From NCBI RefSeq assembly GCF_900100795.1, contig NZ_FNCO01000024.1:1-64000 (forward strand): DNA of 64,000 bases, in the 5' to 3' direction. Each line of letters opens with the position of its first letter. The stretch's first letter is position 1. Below the pieces are notes generated by a model. It was given only the letters and a program-made list of their open reading frames with translations, did no database searches and was not told the origin of the DNA. The DNA is from Pseudomonas abietaniphila. Its GTDB lineage: Bacteria > Pseudomonadota > Gammaproteobacteria > Pseudomonadales > Pseudomonadaceae. Positions 53,724 to 62,229 of this stretch are shown here, piece after piece. The translations under genes and the position numbers were made by a program.

Positions 53724-54173
53724 ATGACGCAGAGTCGCGCGGCCCGCCTGGCTCCGGTGGTGGACATGGCTGAAAAAGCCGAAAAAACCGCGGTCCAGCG
53801 TCTGGGGCATTTTCAGGGGCAGGTCCGGCTTGCCGAGACGAAATTGGGCGATCTGGAGAAGTTTCGTTCCGATTACCAGCAGCAGTGGATCGACAAGGGC
53901 GCGCATGGTGTGTCGGGTCAGTGGCTGATGAACTATCAGCGCTTTCTCAATCAACTGGAAACGGCGGTCAGTCAGCAGCGTCAGAGCCTGGCCTGGCATC
54001 AGAACAATGTGAACAAGGCGCGCGGTGAGTGGCAGAAGGCTTATGCGCGGGTCGAGGGTTTGCGCAAGCTGGTGCAGCGGTATATCGATGAGGCGCGTGC
54101 GCTGGAGGACAGGCGCGAGCAGAAGCTGCTGGATGAGTTGTCGCAGCGGTTGCCTCGGCATGAGGCGTTTTGA
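53724..54173 (+). CDS. fliJ: Flagellar export protein FliJ
   Basis: A 149-residue coiled-coil protein with typical heptads (QVRLAETKLGDLEKFRSDYQ; LVQRYIDEARALEDRREQKL). FliJ is the gamma-subunit-like rod of the FliI ring. It is 6 bases after fliI and closes the fliEFGHIJ stretch; an ~1.1-kb repeat element follows instead of the next flagellar gene. Confidence 0.94.
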   Translation: MTQSRAARLAPVVDMAEKAEKTAVQRLGHFQGQVRLAETKLGDLEKFRSDYQQQWIDKGAHGVSGQWLMNYQRFLNQLETAVSQQRQSLAWHQNNVNKARGEWQKAYARVEGLRKLVQRYIDEARALEDRREQKLLDELSQRLPRHEAF

Positions 54174-54423
54174 GGTTTTGAGTTTTTGGGCTATCTGGCT
54201 TTTGGATTGCGTGTGGATCCTTTTTTTCGGTTGGGGCGATTGGGTTCTGGCTAACGCCAGATCTGTTTCGCCTTCGGCGAGTTACTTGAAAACCGGAATG
54301 CCGGACCATCCCCAAGTAACCAAGGGTCCCTGGCTCCTGGTTTGGCGACTCCTTCGTCGTCGTTCCTTCACTCCAGCGACGCTCCGTGGGCCCGCGCCGA
54401 ACGGACATCCATGTCCTTGCGGC

Positions 54424-54505
54424 GCTCTCGCGGCATCCATGCCGCTCGGCCCACTCCGCGCCGCCTGCGTTCAGCCTGCACCCAAGTCGCGTTTTGTGGT
54501 GTTTG
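54424..54505 (+). repeat. 82-bp perfect direct repeat, copy in element B
   Basis: Compared base by base with 21563-21644, this stretch (from GCTCTCGCGGC to GTGGTGTTTG) is identical and in the same orientation. The two copies flank about 32.8 kb of flagellar genes. Confidence 0.9.
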
Positions 54506-54556
54506 GGCCATTGATGTCGAAGAGCAAAATCAAAAGCATCGGATGACGCGATACCT

Positions 54557-54580
54557 GTAGGAGCGCGCTTGCCCGCGATC
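54557..54580. repeat. Single REP sequence in element B
   Basis: GTAGGAGCGCGCTTGCCCGC followed by GATCTGCCGCGCAGCGGTAGC. Unlike the other REPs here its inverted partner is not intact; the following copy belongs to another sub-type. Confidence 0.8.
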
Positions 54581-54681
54581 TGCCGCGCAGCGGTAGCAAA
54601 ACCATGCGACTCGATCATGCCTGACACACCACATGCACCGGTCTTGCTGCCGGTTCGAAATATCAGGCTAATGCAGTCACT

Positions 54682-54816
54682 GTAGGAGCGTGGCTTGTCC
54701 CGCGATCTGCTGCGAAGCAGCAGTAAAACCGGACACCTTGGCAGTATCAGGTAAACCGCATCCACAGGATTAGCTGCCGGTTCCCGGCAGATCGCGGGAC
54801 AAGCCACGCTCCTACA
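54682..54816. repeat. REP pair (GTGGCTTGTCCCGC sub-type) in element B
   Basis: GTAGGAGCGTGGCTTGTCCC and its reverse complement GGGACAAGCCACGCTCCTAC, with mirrored flanks (AGGCTAATGCAGTCAC before, GTGACTGCATCAGCCT after) that extend the palindrome by about 25 bases on each side. Confidence 0.9.
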
Positions 54817-55092
54817 GTGACTGCATCAGCCTGATATTTTCGCTCCTGCTCCTGCTCCTGCTTTTGATTTTCCTGCCTCGTCAGTCCAGACACCACAACG
54901 CGCGACCTGGGTGCAGGCTGAACGCAGGTGGCGTGGAGTGGGCCGAGCGGCATGGATGCCGCGAGAGCCGCCCCCCGCCATGGATGGCGGATGGCGGCGG
55001 GCCCACGGAGCGTCGCCGGAGTGAAGGAACGACGACGAAGGAGTCGCCAAACCGGGAGCCAACCCTTGGTTACTTGGGGTTTTCAAGTAACC

Positions 55093-55318
55093 CGCCGAAG
55101 GCGGAACAGGTCTGGCGTTAGCCAGAATCACCGCAAGCTCCCGGGCTTCCTGGGTGGTGCGGCAACCCGACTTTTCTAGGTCACTCGCCGAAGGCGGAAC
55201 AGGTCTGGCGTTAGCCAGAATCACCGCAAGCTCCCGGGCTACCTGGGTGGTGCGGCAACCCGACTTTTCCAATTAACCCGCCGAAGGCGAAACAGGTCTG
55301 GCGTTAGCCAGAACTCAG
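55093..55318. repeat. Tandem 93-bp repeat at the right edge of element B
   Basis: The unit beginning CGCCGAAGGCGGAACAGGTC occurs at 55093 and 55186 with only a few differences and partly again at 55279 (about 40 bases), giving a period of exactly 93. Each unit contains the small palindrome TCTGGCGTTAGCCAGA. Confidence 0.92.
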
Positions 55319-55413
55319 AACAGCGCGCAACCCGCAATCTTCCATTTGCCGCGCCGCACAAGCAGTGCTAAAACTTCAACCGTCTGACGTCGTTTCATAT
55401 AAAGGATTTGTCC
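55319..55413. other. Short leader before hsbA
   Basis: 95 bases between element B and hsbA. No sigma-54 or sigma-28 consensus seen. ATAAAGGA is the ribosome binding site. Confidence 0.5.
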
Positions 55414-55719
55414 ATGTCAGTAACTTCCAATCGTTCACCAGACGAGCAGCAACTGACCATCAAGATCAAGGGACGCTTCGATTTTTCGACGCATCAGGAC
55501 TTTCGCGGTGCTTACGAAAAAGAGACCAAGGCCAAGCGTTACGTGGTCGATCTGAAAGAAACCAATTACCTCGACAGCTCGGCGTTGGGCATGCTGCTGC
55601 TGTTGCGCGATCACGCCGGGGGCGAGCGGGCGGATGTGCGGTTGGAAAACTGCAGTGCCGACGTCGTCAAAATCCTCGCCATCTCCAACTTCTCCAAACT
55701 CTTCACAATCGGCAAATGA
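55414..55719 (+). CDS. hsbA: STAS-domain anti-anti-sigma factor HsbA
   Basis: A 101-residue STAS protein with the conserved phospho-acceptor site LDSSALGMLL; the acceptor is Ser56, the same residue number as in P. aeruginosa HsbA. In that organism unphosphorylated HsbA binds FlgM, freeing FliA, while the phosphorylated form acts with the diguanylate cyclase HsbD. ATG 55414 follows AAAGGA. Its stop overlaps the hsbR start by 4 bases (ATGA), so the pair is translated together. Confidence 0.93.
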   Translation: MSVTSNRSPDEQQLTIKIKGRFDFSTHQDFRGAYEKETKAKRYVVDLKETNYLDSSALGMLLLLRDHAGGERADVRLENCSADVVKILAISNFSKLFTIGK

Positions 55720-57428
55720 CGGGATCTGTGCCACCTGAGCGCCTGAAGATTCTCATCGCCGACGACAACGCCACTGACCGCATGCTGCTCTCGGCGATTA
55801 TCAGTCGCCAGGGGCATGAGGTACTGAGCGCGAGTGATGGTGCCGAAGCGGTGGCGCTGTTCGAGCGCAACCGTCCGCAATTGGTGCTGATGGACGCCTT
55901 GATGCCCGTCATGGACGGTTTCGAGGCGGCCCGGCAAATCAAGGCGCTGGCAGGCGAAGCGCTGGTGCCGATCATCTTCCTGACCTCCCTGACCGAAGGT
56001 GAAGGGCTGGCCCGTTGCCTGGATGCCGGCGGTGACGATTTCGTCGCCAAGCCTTACAACCAAGGCGTACTGGCCGCCAAGATCAATGCGATGAACCGCC
56101 TGCGACTGCTTCAGGAAACCGTCTTGCAGCAGCGTGATCTCATCGCCCGGCATCACAAATACCTGCTCAACGAGCAGCGTGTGGCGAAGGCCGTGTTTGA
56201 CCAGATCGCCCATTCCGGTTGCCTGAGCGCCCCGAACATTCGCTACCTGCAATCGCCTTACGCGTTGTTCAACGGCGATCTGCTGCTCGCGGCGTGGGCG
56301 CCCTCCGGCAACATGCATGTGTTGCTCGGCGACTTTACCGGCCACGGCTTGCCTGCGGCGGTGGGGGCAATGCCGTTGGCGGAAGTGTTTTACGGCATGA
56401 CTGCCAAGGGCTACGGCTTGCCGGAGACCCTCCGCGAGATGAACGCCAAGCTCAAGCGCATCCTGCCGGTGGACATGTTCTGCTGCGCGGCGCTGATCAG
56501 CGTGAATTTCAAACAGCACCTGGTGGAGGTCTGGAACGGCGGTCTGCCGGACGGTTATCTGCTGCACGCCGATGGCCGGCCGCATACGCCGCTGGTGTCA
56601 GCGCACCTGCCGTTGGGTGTGTTGAGCGCCAACAGCTTTGACGACAACACCCAAGTGTATCCCTTTGGCGCGGGGGATCGGGTGTTTCTGTTGTCCGACG
56701 GGGTGGTCGACAGCACCGACGAAAGCGGCGAGATGTTTGGCACCCGGCGCCTGCAGAACGTATTTGTGTCCAACCGCAATCCCGCGATGCTGATCGAGGA
56801 AGTGCAGTGGGCGCTGGCGCGGTTCCGCGGGCAGGTGCGTGATGACGTCAGCATGGTCGAAGTCGGCTTCACCCAGCCTGAGTTGCTGGGGCCGCCGTCG
56901 GTCATTTACACCGACAGCGGCGATTCAAGCCCGCTGGACTGGTCGGCGAGTTTCGAATTCCGCGCCTCGACGCTCAAACGCTTCAATCCGTTGCCGTACC
57001 TGTTGCAACTGCTGCAAGAGGTTCACGGGTTGCGCCTGCAGAGCAGCGAGTTGTACATCGTGCTCTCCGAGCTCTACAGCAATGCGCTTGAACATGGCGT
57101 GCTGGGACTGGATTCCGCGCTCAAACGCGATGCTGAAGGTTTTGCGCTTTACTACCAGCAACGTGGCGAGCGACTGGACGCGCTGGCGCAAGGGTTCATC
57201 CGCTTTAATTTTCAGATAATCCCGGTCGGGCAGGGTGGTCGCCTCATCGTCGAGGTGCAGGACAGCGGCAGTGGCTTCGACGCTCAGCAGGTCTTGTCGC
57301 TGCCGCCGGCGATTGACCAGTTGTCCGGCCGTGGCTTGAGCCTGGTCCGTCAACTCAGCGACCGCTGCCAGTGGTCGCCGGATGGCCGTACGGCCTGTGT
57401 GGAGTTTGCGTGGGAGGGTCTGGCATAA
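55716..57428 (+). CDS. hsbR: Response regulator HsbR (REC-PP2C-HATPase)
   Basis: A 570-residue, three-domain switch. The receiver has Asp60 in LVLMDALMPVMDGF and Lys in FVAKPY. A SpoIIE-type PP2C phosphatase spans about 180-390 (LLGDFTGHGLPAAVGAMPLA, LLSDGVVDSTDESG, RDDVSMVEV). A C-terminal anti-sigma-type kinase domain has LSELYSNALEHGVLG and DSGSGFD. In P. aeruginosa it phosphorylates or dephosphorylates HsbA depending on phosphotransfer from HptB. The frame extends upstream to 55365, but that part overlaps hsbA in another frame; ATG 55716 gives the family length. Confidence 0.94.
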   Translation: MTGSVPPERLKILIADDNATDRMLLSAIISRQGHEVLSASDGAEAVALFERNRPQLVLMDALMPVMDGFEAARQIKALAGEALVPIIFLTSLTEGEGLARCLDAGGDDFVAKPYNQGVLAAKINAMNRLRLLQETVLQQRDLIARHHKYLLNEQRVAKAVFDQIAHSGCLSAPNIRYLQSPYALFNGDLLLAAWAPSGNMHVLLGDFTGHGLPAAVGAMPLAEVFYGMTAKGYGLPETLREMNAKLKRILPVDMFCCAALISVNFKQHLVEVWNGGLPDGYLLHADGRPHTPLVSAHLPLGVLSANSFDDNTQVYPFGAGDRVFLLSDGVVDSTDESGEMFGTRRLQNVFVSNRNPAMLIEEVQWALARFRGQVRDDVSMVEVGFTQPELLGPPSVIYTDSGDSSPLDWSASFEFRASTLKRFNPLPYLLQLLQEVHGLRLQSSELYIVLSELYSNALEHGVLGLDSALKRDAEGFALYYQQRGERLDALAQGFIRFNFQIIPVGQGGRLIVEVQDSGSGFDAQQVLSLPPAIDQLSGRGLSLVRQLSDRCQWSPDGRTACVEFAWEGLA

Positions 57429-57458
57429 TCCCGCGATTCTTGATCAAGGAGCGAGCAA

Positions 57459-57848
57459 GTGTCGGAAGAGCATGTGGATATGAGCGTTCTCGGAACGTTG
57501 CGTGAAGTGATGGAGAGCGAATACCCGTCATTGCTGGACGTTTTCATCAAAGATTCGGAGAAGCGCGTCAGGGCGTTGAACCAGCTCATCCGCACACCTG
57601 GTTTCTCGGCCGAGTCGGCCGCGCAATTGCAGCCGTTGGGCATGATGGCCCATAGCTTTAAAGGCAGCAGCAGCAACATGGGCGCTACGCGACTGACCGA
57701 GTTGTGCCGTTTACTCGAAGAGCTAGCGCGCAACCAGTCCGCCGCCAATGGCGCGGCGGTCAATCAACTGGTGCAGGCGATCACGGACGAGTTCAGCGTG
57801 GTACGTGACCTGTTCGACGTCGAGTTGCAGGCCTGCACGCTTCGGTAA
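57459..57848 (+). CDS. hptB: Histidine phosphotransfer protein HptB
   Basis: A 129-residue Hpt domain. The phospho-His65 is in MMAHSFKGSSSNMGA, framed by helices typical of the four-helix bundle. HptB receives phosphate from several hybrid kinases (PA1611, RetS-linked network in P. aeruginosa) and passes it to HsbR. GTG 57459 is chosen because AAGGAGCG is in place and homologues begin there; ATG 57480 would cut 7 residues. It is 30 bases after hsbR. Confidence 0.92.
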   Translation: MSEEHVDMSVLGTLREVMESEYPSLLDVFIKDSEKRVRALNQLIRTPGFSAESAAQLQPLGMMAHSFKGSSSNMGATRLTELCRLLEELARNQSAANGAAVNQLVQAITDEFSVVRDLFDVELQACTLR

Positions 57849-57929
57849 TGTCCCCGTCCATCATCGCTTTGCCGACCTGGCCCGCCATTTGCTAGATCTC
57901 TGTGCAATCGTGCTCTTGCGGAGATCAAC

Positions 57930-59369
57930 ATGGCCCTTGCCAACAATCCTTTACTTGCGGCTCTGACGGCTGCCAAAGCCCAGAAAGCCAGTGCCAGCAC
58001 TTCGGTAAAGGCGCCCGACCCCGTCAAGGACAAGACTTCCAGCTTTTCCAGCGTCTTTGCCAAACAGGCAGCGCCCAAGCCTTCCAGTGTCGACGATACG
58101 CCGGCCAAGCCTGCGAGCGCCAAGAGTTCGGCAGTCGACAAGAAGGACAGCGTCAGTCATTCGTCTGCCGCTCCTGACAAGACCGTTGCCGATAGCGGCA
58201 ATGGCTTGCCTGCCAAAACGGTCAACGGTAAAGACGACAACGGCGCCGGCAGCAGTGGCAGCGACGATAACGACGATGACACCGAAGACGACACCACGAG
58301 CGCAGCGGATGCGTCCGTCGACGCGACGCTGGCGGACGCGCCGGTCACCGACCCGGCACTGGACCCCACGCTGGTCGTGACCCCGCCCGTTCAGGATCCT
58401 GCCCCGCAAGTGGTGGCATCGCAAGCCGTGGTGGATCCCGCAACGTTGCTGTCCAACAGCGGCGCACCGGTTGTTCCGCCTCCGGTCGTGCAGGCGCCGA
58501 CTGACGCCACCGACGCCAAATTCGACCCGTCGGCCGACCCCTTGGAAGGGCTGACGGCCGTGCAAGTCGCGCTGGCAAACAAGGCGCAACAAAACGCCCA
58601 GGCCACAGGCCACACTGCCGAGTCGGGCAAGACGTCAGGCAAGCAGGACCCGAACACCGATCCGGCGCAATTGCTGGCCGGGAATCTGGCAGCGGCAGGT
58701 GATCAGCCGGTTGACAAGAGCACCACCGAGGGCGGCGGCGACAAGGCGTTCAGCGGCTTGCTCGCTGACGGCTTGAAAGACGTGAAAGGCGCGACCAGCG
58801 ATACCCGCGTGGATAACTTCGCCGAGCGTCTGGCGGCACTCTCCCAGGCTGCTCAGACCAAAACCAGTGCCGCCAACCCTGCGCCTGCGCCATTGATGAA
58901 TCAGCCTTTGGCGATGAATCAGGGCGGTTGGACCGAGGGCGTGGTCAACCGCGTGATGTACCTGTCCAGCCAGAACCTCAAGCAGGCGGATATTCAACTG
59001 GAACCGGCCGAGCTGGGACGCCTCGACATTCGCGTCAATATGGCGGCGGACCAGCAAACCCAAGTGACCTTCATGAGCGCCCACGTCGGCGTGCGTGACG
59101 CACTGGAAAGCCAGATGTCGCGTCTGCGTGATTCCTTCGCCCAGCAGGGCATGGGGCAGGTCGACGTCAACGTTTCGGATCAGTCGCGCAACATGCAACA
59201 GCAGGCGCAGCAACAGTCCGGCGGTGACGCCCAGCGCGGCAACGGCACGGGTCGATCCAGTGGCGGCAGCGACCTGATCGCTGACGGCGCACCGGTCGAT
59301 GCGGCCGCCGCAGCAGCCAATGCGCCGTTGACGGTGGTGGGGTCGAGCGCGGTCGACTATTACGCCTGA
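57930..59369 (+). CDS. fliK: Flagellar hook-length control protein FliK
   Basis: A 479-residue ruler protein. A long disordered Ala/Asp/Pro/Thr-rich N-terminal part covers about residues 1-330. The C-terminal switch domain is QNLKQADIQLEPAELGRLDI / VGVRDALESQMSRLRDSFAQ, followed by a Gln/Gly/Asn-rich tail. FliK stops hook growth and switches export to filament substrates. It lies 81 bases after hptB behind CGGAG. With two hook proteins in this cluster its ruler length may matter for both. Confidence 0.93.
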   Translation: MALANNPLLAALTAAKAQKASASTSVKAPDPVKDKTSSFSSVFAKQAAPKPSSVDDTPAKPASAKSSAVDKKDSVSHSSAAPDKTVADSGNGLPAKTVNGKDDNGAGSSGSDDNDDDTEDDTTSAADASVDATLADAPVTDPALDPTLVVTPPVQDPAPQVVASQAVVDPATLLSNSGAPVVPPPVVQAPTDATDAKFDPSADPLEGLTAVQVALANKAQQNAQATGHTAESGKTSGKQDPNTDPAQLLAGNLAAAGDQPVDKSTTEGGGDKAFSGLLADGLKDVKGATSDTRVDNFAERLAALSQAAQTKTSAANPAPAPLMNQPLAMNQGGWTEGVVNRVMYLSSQNLKQADIQLEPAELGRLDIRVNMAADQQTQVTFMSAHVGVRDALESQMSRLRDSFAQQGMGQVDVNVSDQSRNMQQQAQQQSGGDAQRGNGTGRSSGGSDLIADGAPVDAAAAAANAPLTVVGSSAVDYYA

Positions 59370-59385
59370 TCCTGCGTTTGAATAA

Positions 59386-59480
59386 CTGTGGGAGCGAGCT
59401 TGCTCGCGAAGGCTTAAGGTCCGGCACTGGAGAATTATCCGCCGGGCCTGCGTTTTCGCGAGCGAGCTCGCTCCCACAGG
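59386..59480. repeat. REP palindrome pair between fliK and fliL
   Basis: CTGTGGGAGCGAGCTTGCTC and GCGAGCTCGCTCCCACAG face each other around a 50-base centre; same sub-family as the pair at 27449. Confidence 0.9.
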
Positions 59481-59558
59481 TCGTTTCATGGCCGACAACC
59501 GGCGCTGTCGGTCCATCGGCTTTGATTTGAAAGCTTCAAACTCCTCCTGCGCCAACTC

Positions 59559-59574
59559 TGGCACAACCCTTGCT
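59559..59574 (+). promoter_or_regulatory. Sigma-54 (RpoN) promoter of fliLMNOPQR
   Basis: TGGCAC-AACCC-TTGCT, a consensus element 52 bases before fliL. It implies separate control of fliL onward from fliEFGHIJ. Confidence 0.92.
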
Positions 59575-59625
59575 CTTCCTCTGTCACGCAACACTGAACC
59601 CCTTGGATAGTGACGGATTATTGGC

Positions 59626-60129
59626 ATGGCGAAGAGCGACGACGCAGTTAAAGACCCCGCGAAAAAAGGCAAGCTGAAAGTCATCATTCTGGTGGTGGTG
59701 GGCTTGTTGCTGGCGATCGGTCTGTCGGTCGGCGCCACGTGGTTCATCATGCACAAGGCGCAAAGCAAACCGGACCCTGCGGTTGCCGCCGAGGCTGCCA
59801 ACGTCAAGAAGGAAGCGATCTTCGAGCCGCTGACGCCGCCCTTTGTCGTTAACTACAACGTCAATGGCCGTCAACGTTACATGCAGGTCAGCATTACTCT
59901 GTTGGCTCGTGATCACGCGGATCTGGAAGCGTTGAAGGTTCACATGCCGGTCATTCGCAATAACCTGGTCATGATGTTCTCCGGTCAGCCGTTCGACACC
60001 ATCGCGACCCCGGTCGGTATGGAGATGCTGCGCCAGAAAGCCGCTGCCGTCGTGCAGGAAGTCGGCCAGAAGGAGCTGAACAAAAGCGTCATCGAACAGG
60101 TTCTTTTCACTAACTACGTACTGCAGTAG
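59626..60129 (+). CDS. fliL: Flagellar basal body-associated protein FliL
   Basis: A 167-residue bitopic inner-membrane protein. One transmembrane helix lies near residues 16-36 (VIILVVVGLLLAIGLSVGAT), followed by a periplasmic SPFH-like domain (FVVNYNVNGRQRYMQVSITL; LRQKAAAVVQEVGQKELNKS; LFTNYVLQ at the end). It supports stator function near the MotAB ring. First gene behind the RpoN promoter. Confidence 0.95.
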   Translation: MAKSDDAVKDPAKKGKLKVIILVVVGLLLAIGLSVGATWFIMHKAQSKPDPAVAAEAANVKKEAIFEPLTPPFVVNYNVNGRQRYMQVSITLLARDHADLEALKVHMPVIRNNLVMMFSGQPFDTIATPVGMEMLRQKAAAVVQEVGQKELNKSVIEQVLFTNYVLQ

Positions 60130-60138
60130 GACCACGAC

Positions 60139-61107
60139 ATGGCCGTGCAAGACCTGCTGTCCCAGGATGAAATCGACGCGCTGCTGCATGGCGTGGACGA
60201 TGGTCTGGTGCAGACCGAAAGCGTTATCGAACCCGGCAGCGTCAAGAGTTACGACCTGACCAGTCAGGACCGCATCGTCCGTGGACGCATGCCGACCCTG
60301 GAAATGATCAACGAGCGTTTCGCCCGCTACACCCGCATCAGCATGTTCAACCTGCTGCGTCGCTCTGCCGACGTGGCGGTGGGCGGTGTGCAGGTGATGA
60401 AGTTCGGCGAATACGTGCACTCGCTGTACGTGCCGACCAGTCTGAACCTGGTGAAGATCAAACCGTTGCGCGGTACCGCGCTGTTCATCCTGGACGCCAA
60501 GCTGGTGTTCAAGCTGGTGGACAACTTCTTCGGTGGCGACGGCCGCCACGCCAAGATCGAAGGCCGTGAATTCACGCCGACCGAGCTTCGGGTGGTACGC
60601 ATCGTCCTCGATCAGGCGTTCATCGACCTGAAAGAAGCCTGGCAGGCGATCATGGAAGTCAACTTCGAGTACATCAACTCGGAAGTGAACCCGGCCATGG
60701 CCAACATCGTCGGCCCGAGCGAAGCGATCGTGGTATCGACCTTCCACATCGAGCTCGATGGCGGTGGCGGCGATCTGCACGTGACCATGCCGTATTCGAT
60801 GATTGAGCCGGTACGCGAGATGCTCGACGCCGGTTTCCAGTCGGATCTGGACGATCAGGACGAGCGCTGGGTCAACGCGTTGAAACAGGACGTGCTCGAC
60901 GTGGCGGTGCCGATGAGCGCTACCGTCGCCCGTCGTCAGCTGAAATTGCGCGACGTGCTGCACATGCAGCCCGGCGATGTGATTCCGGTGGAACTGCCGG
61001 AACATCTGATCATGCGCGCCAACGGGGTGCCGACGTTCAAGGTCAAGCTGGGTTCGCACAAGGGCAATCTGGCCCTGCAAGTGGTCGAACCGGTAGAACG
61101 CCGCTGA
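60139..61107 (+). CDS. fliM: Flagellar motor switch protein FliM
   Basis: A 322-residue C-ring protein. The N-terminal CheY-binding peptide is LLSQDEIDALL (residues 5-15). A CheC-like middle domain follows with GRMPTLEMINERFARYTRIS and, in the C-ring contact, GG-type VGPSEAIVVSTFHIELDGGG. The C-terminal SpoA domain (IPVELPEHLIMRANGVPTFK) pairs with FliN. It is 9 bases after fliL. Confidence 0.97.
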   Translation: MAVQDLLSQDEIDALLHGVDDGLVQTESVIEPGSVKSYDLTSQDRIVRGRMPTLEMINERFARYTRISMFNLLRRSADVAVGGVQVMKFGEYVHSLYVPTSLNLVKIKPLRGTALFILDAKLVFKLVDNFFGGDGRHAKIEGREFTPTELRVVRIVLDQAFIDLKEAWQAIMEVNFEYINSEVNPAMANIVGPSEAIVVSTFHIELDGGGGDLHVTMPYSMIEPVREMLDAGFQSDLDDQDERWVNALKQDVLDVAVPMSATVARRQLKLRDVLHMQPGDVIPVELPEHLIMRANGVPTFKVKLGSHKGNLALQVVEPVERR

Positions 61108-61182
61108 CGAAGTGCCGTCAGTGTCAGAACGTAGTCTTAAAACGATTTGCTGTGTCAACGAATATTGCTCGCCGAGGAAACC

Positions 61183-61647
61183 ATGGCTGATGAAAACGAA
61201 ATGAATTCCACAGACGACCAGGCACTGGCCGACGAGTGGGCTGCTGCCCTGGGTGAAGCGGGAGAGGGTGGTCAGGCTGATATCGACGCGCTGCTGGCCG
61301 CCGACGCCGGGAACGCCTCCACCAACCGTCTGGCGATGGAAGAATTCGGCAGCATGCCGAAGAACAATGCCCCGGTGACGCTAGACGGTCCGAACCTGGA
61401 TGTGATCCTCGACATTCCGGTGTCGATTTCCATGGAAGTGGGCAGCACCGACATCAACATCCGCAACCTGCTGCAACTCAACCAGGGCTCGGTGATCGAG
61501 CTGGATCGTTTGGCGGGTGAGCCGCTGGATGTATTGGTCAACGGCACGTTGATCGCCCACGGTGAAGTAGTGGTGGTGAACGAGAAGTTCGGCATTCGCC
61601 TGACCGACGTGATCAGCCCGAGCGAACGCATCAAGAAGCTGCGTTAA
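61183..61647 (+). CDS. fliN: Flagellar motor switch protein FliN
   Basis: A 154-residue C-ring protein. The acidic N-terminal linker is followed by the SpoA domain (NLDVILDIPVSISMEVGSTD; GSVIELDRLAGEPLDVLVNG; VVNEKFGIRLTDVISPSERI). Start ATG 61183 follows CGAGGAAA; the open frame continues 12 codons upstream without support. Abuts fliO. Confidence 0.96.
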   Translation: MADENEMNSTDDQALADEWAAALGEAGEGGQADIDALLAADAGNASTNRLAMEEFGSMPKNNAPVTLDGPNLDVILDIPVSISMEVGSTDINIRNLLQLNQGSVIELDRLAGEPLDVLVNGTLIAHGEVVVVNEKFGIRLTDVISPSERIKKLR

Positions 61648-62229
61648 GTGGGCGTGTTTCTTGTGAAGGGGCTCAGGGCGCTCTCAGGCCTGTCGTTGCT
61701 GGCGCTGTCATGGGCGGTCATGGCCGCTGATCCCGCAGCCCCCGCGGCGAGTGCGCCTGCTGCACCGGCTGCGGTCGCGGCAGCAGCCCCGGTGACCGTG
61801 CCGCCTGTGTCGAGCGCGTTGAGCAGCGGGGTGGGCAGCCAGTTGCTGCAACTGGTGCTTGGCCTGCTCTTGGTGGTCGGTCTGATTTTCGTCCTGGCCT
61901 GGCTGATGCGTCGGGTGCAGCGCGCCGGCCCTGCAGGCAATCAGGTGATTGAACTGGTGGGATCGCGAGCACTCGGTCCGCGTGATCGACTGGTGCTGGT
62001 TCAGGTCGGCAACGAGCAGGTGTTGCTGGGTGTTTCGCCGGGGAGCATCACGGCGCTGCATGTGATGAACGAGCCGGTCGCAGTACCCGAAACGCAGAAC
62101 GCCACGCCAGAGTTCGCCCGTCGCCTGATGGAAGCATTGGGCAACAAAGGCATCGCAGCGCCGCGCGCCGACAAAACGCGTCAGGGCGCAGACGGTTCCG
62201 GCAACCCGGGTCAGAAGGATAAGAACTGA
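61648..62229 (+). CDS. fliO: Flagellar export apparatus assembly protein FliO
   Basis: A 193-residue protein starting with GTG directly after the fliN stop. It has a signal-like hydrophobic N-terminus (ALSGLSLLALSWAVMA), an Ala/Pro/Val linker, one transmembrane helix (LVLGLLLVVGLIFVLAWLMR, about 71-90) and the cytosolic FliO domain (VIELVGSRALGPRDRLVLVQ, VLLGVSPGSITALHV). FliO helps fold FliP. GTG starts at 61654 or 61663 are alternatives. The last base is shared with the fliP ATG. Confidence 0.9.
   Translation: MGVFLVKGLRALSGLSLLALSWAVMAADPAAPAASAPAAPAAVAAAAPVTVPPVSSALSSGVGSQLLQLVLGLLLVVGLIFVLAWLMRRVQRAGPAGNQVIELVGSRALGPRDRLVLVQVGNEQVLLGVSPGSITALHVMNEPVAVPETQNATPEFARRLMEALGNKGIAAPRADKTRQGADGSGNPGQKDKN

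Larger units (their letters stand above)
54240..55318. repeat. Nested palindromic repeat element B (between fliJ and hsbA)
   Basis: About 1.1 kb without genes. Left arm: a GGCTAACGCCAGA / CGCCTTCGGCGAGTTACTTG box, a GCGACGCTCCGTGGGCCCGC box, a GCTCTCGCGGCATCCATGCC...TTTGTGGTGTTTG block (82 bases identical to 21563-21644), an AAAATCAAAAGCA box, then REP pairs. The right arm (54830-55130) carries the same blocks in reverse order and opposite orientation, including the 93-base region around CATGGATGCCGCGAGAGCC. It ends with a 93-base tandem repeat. Same family as element A. Confidence 0.87.

Noticed and set aside
55093..55318. CRISPR-like array
   Set aside because: The 93-base units are contiguous, with no unique spacers of constant length, and no cas genes are nearby.
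59584..61158. Minus-strand open frame of 524 codons opposite fliL and fliM
   Set aside because: Antisense shadow; fliL and fliM are certain, and the frame crosses the RpoN-driven start of fliL.
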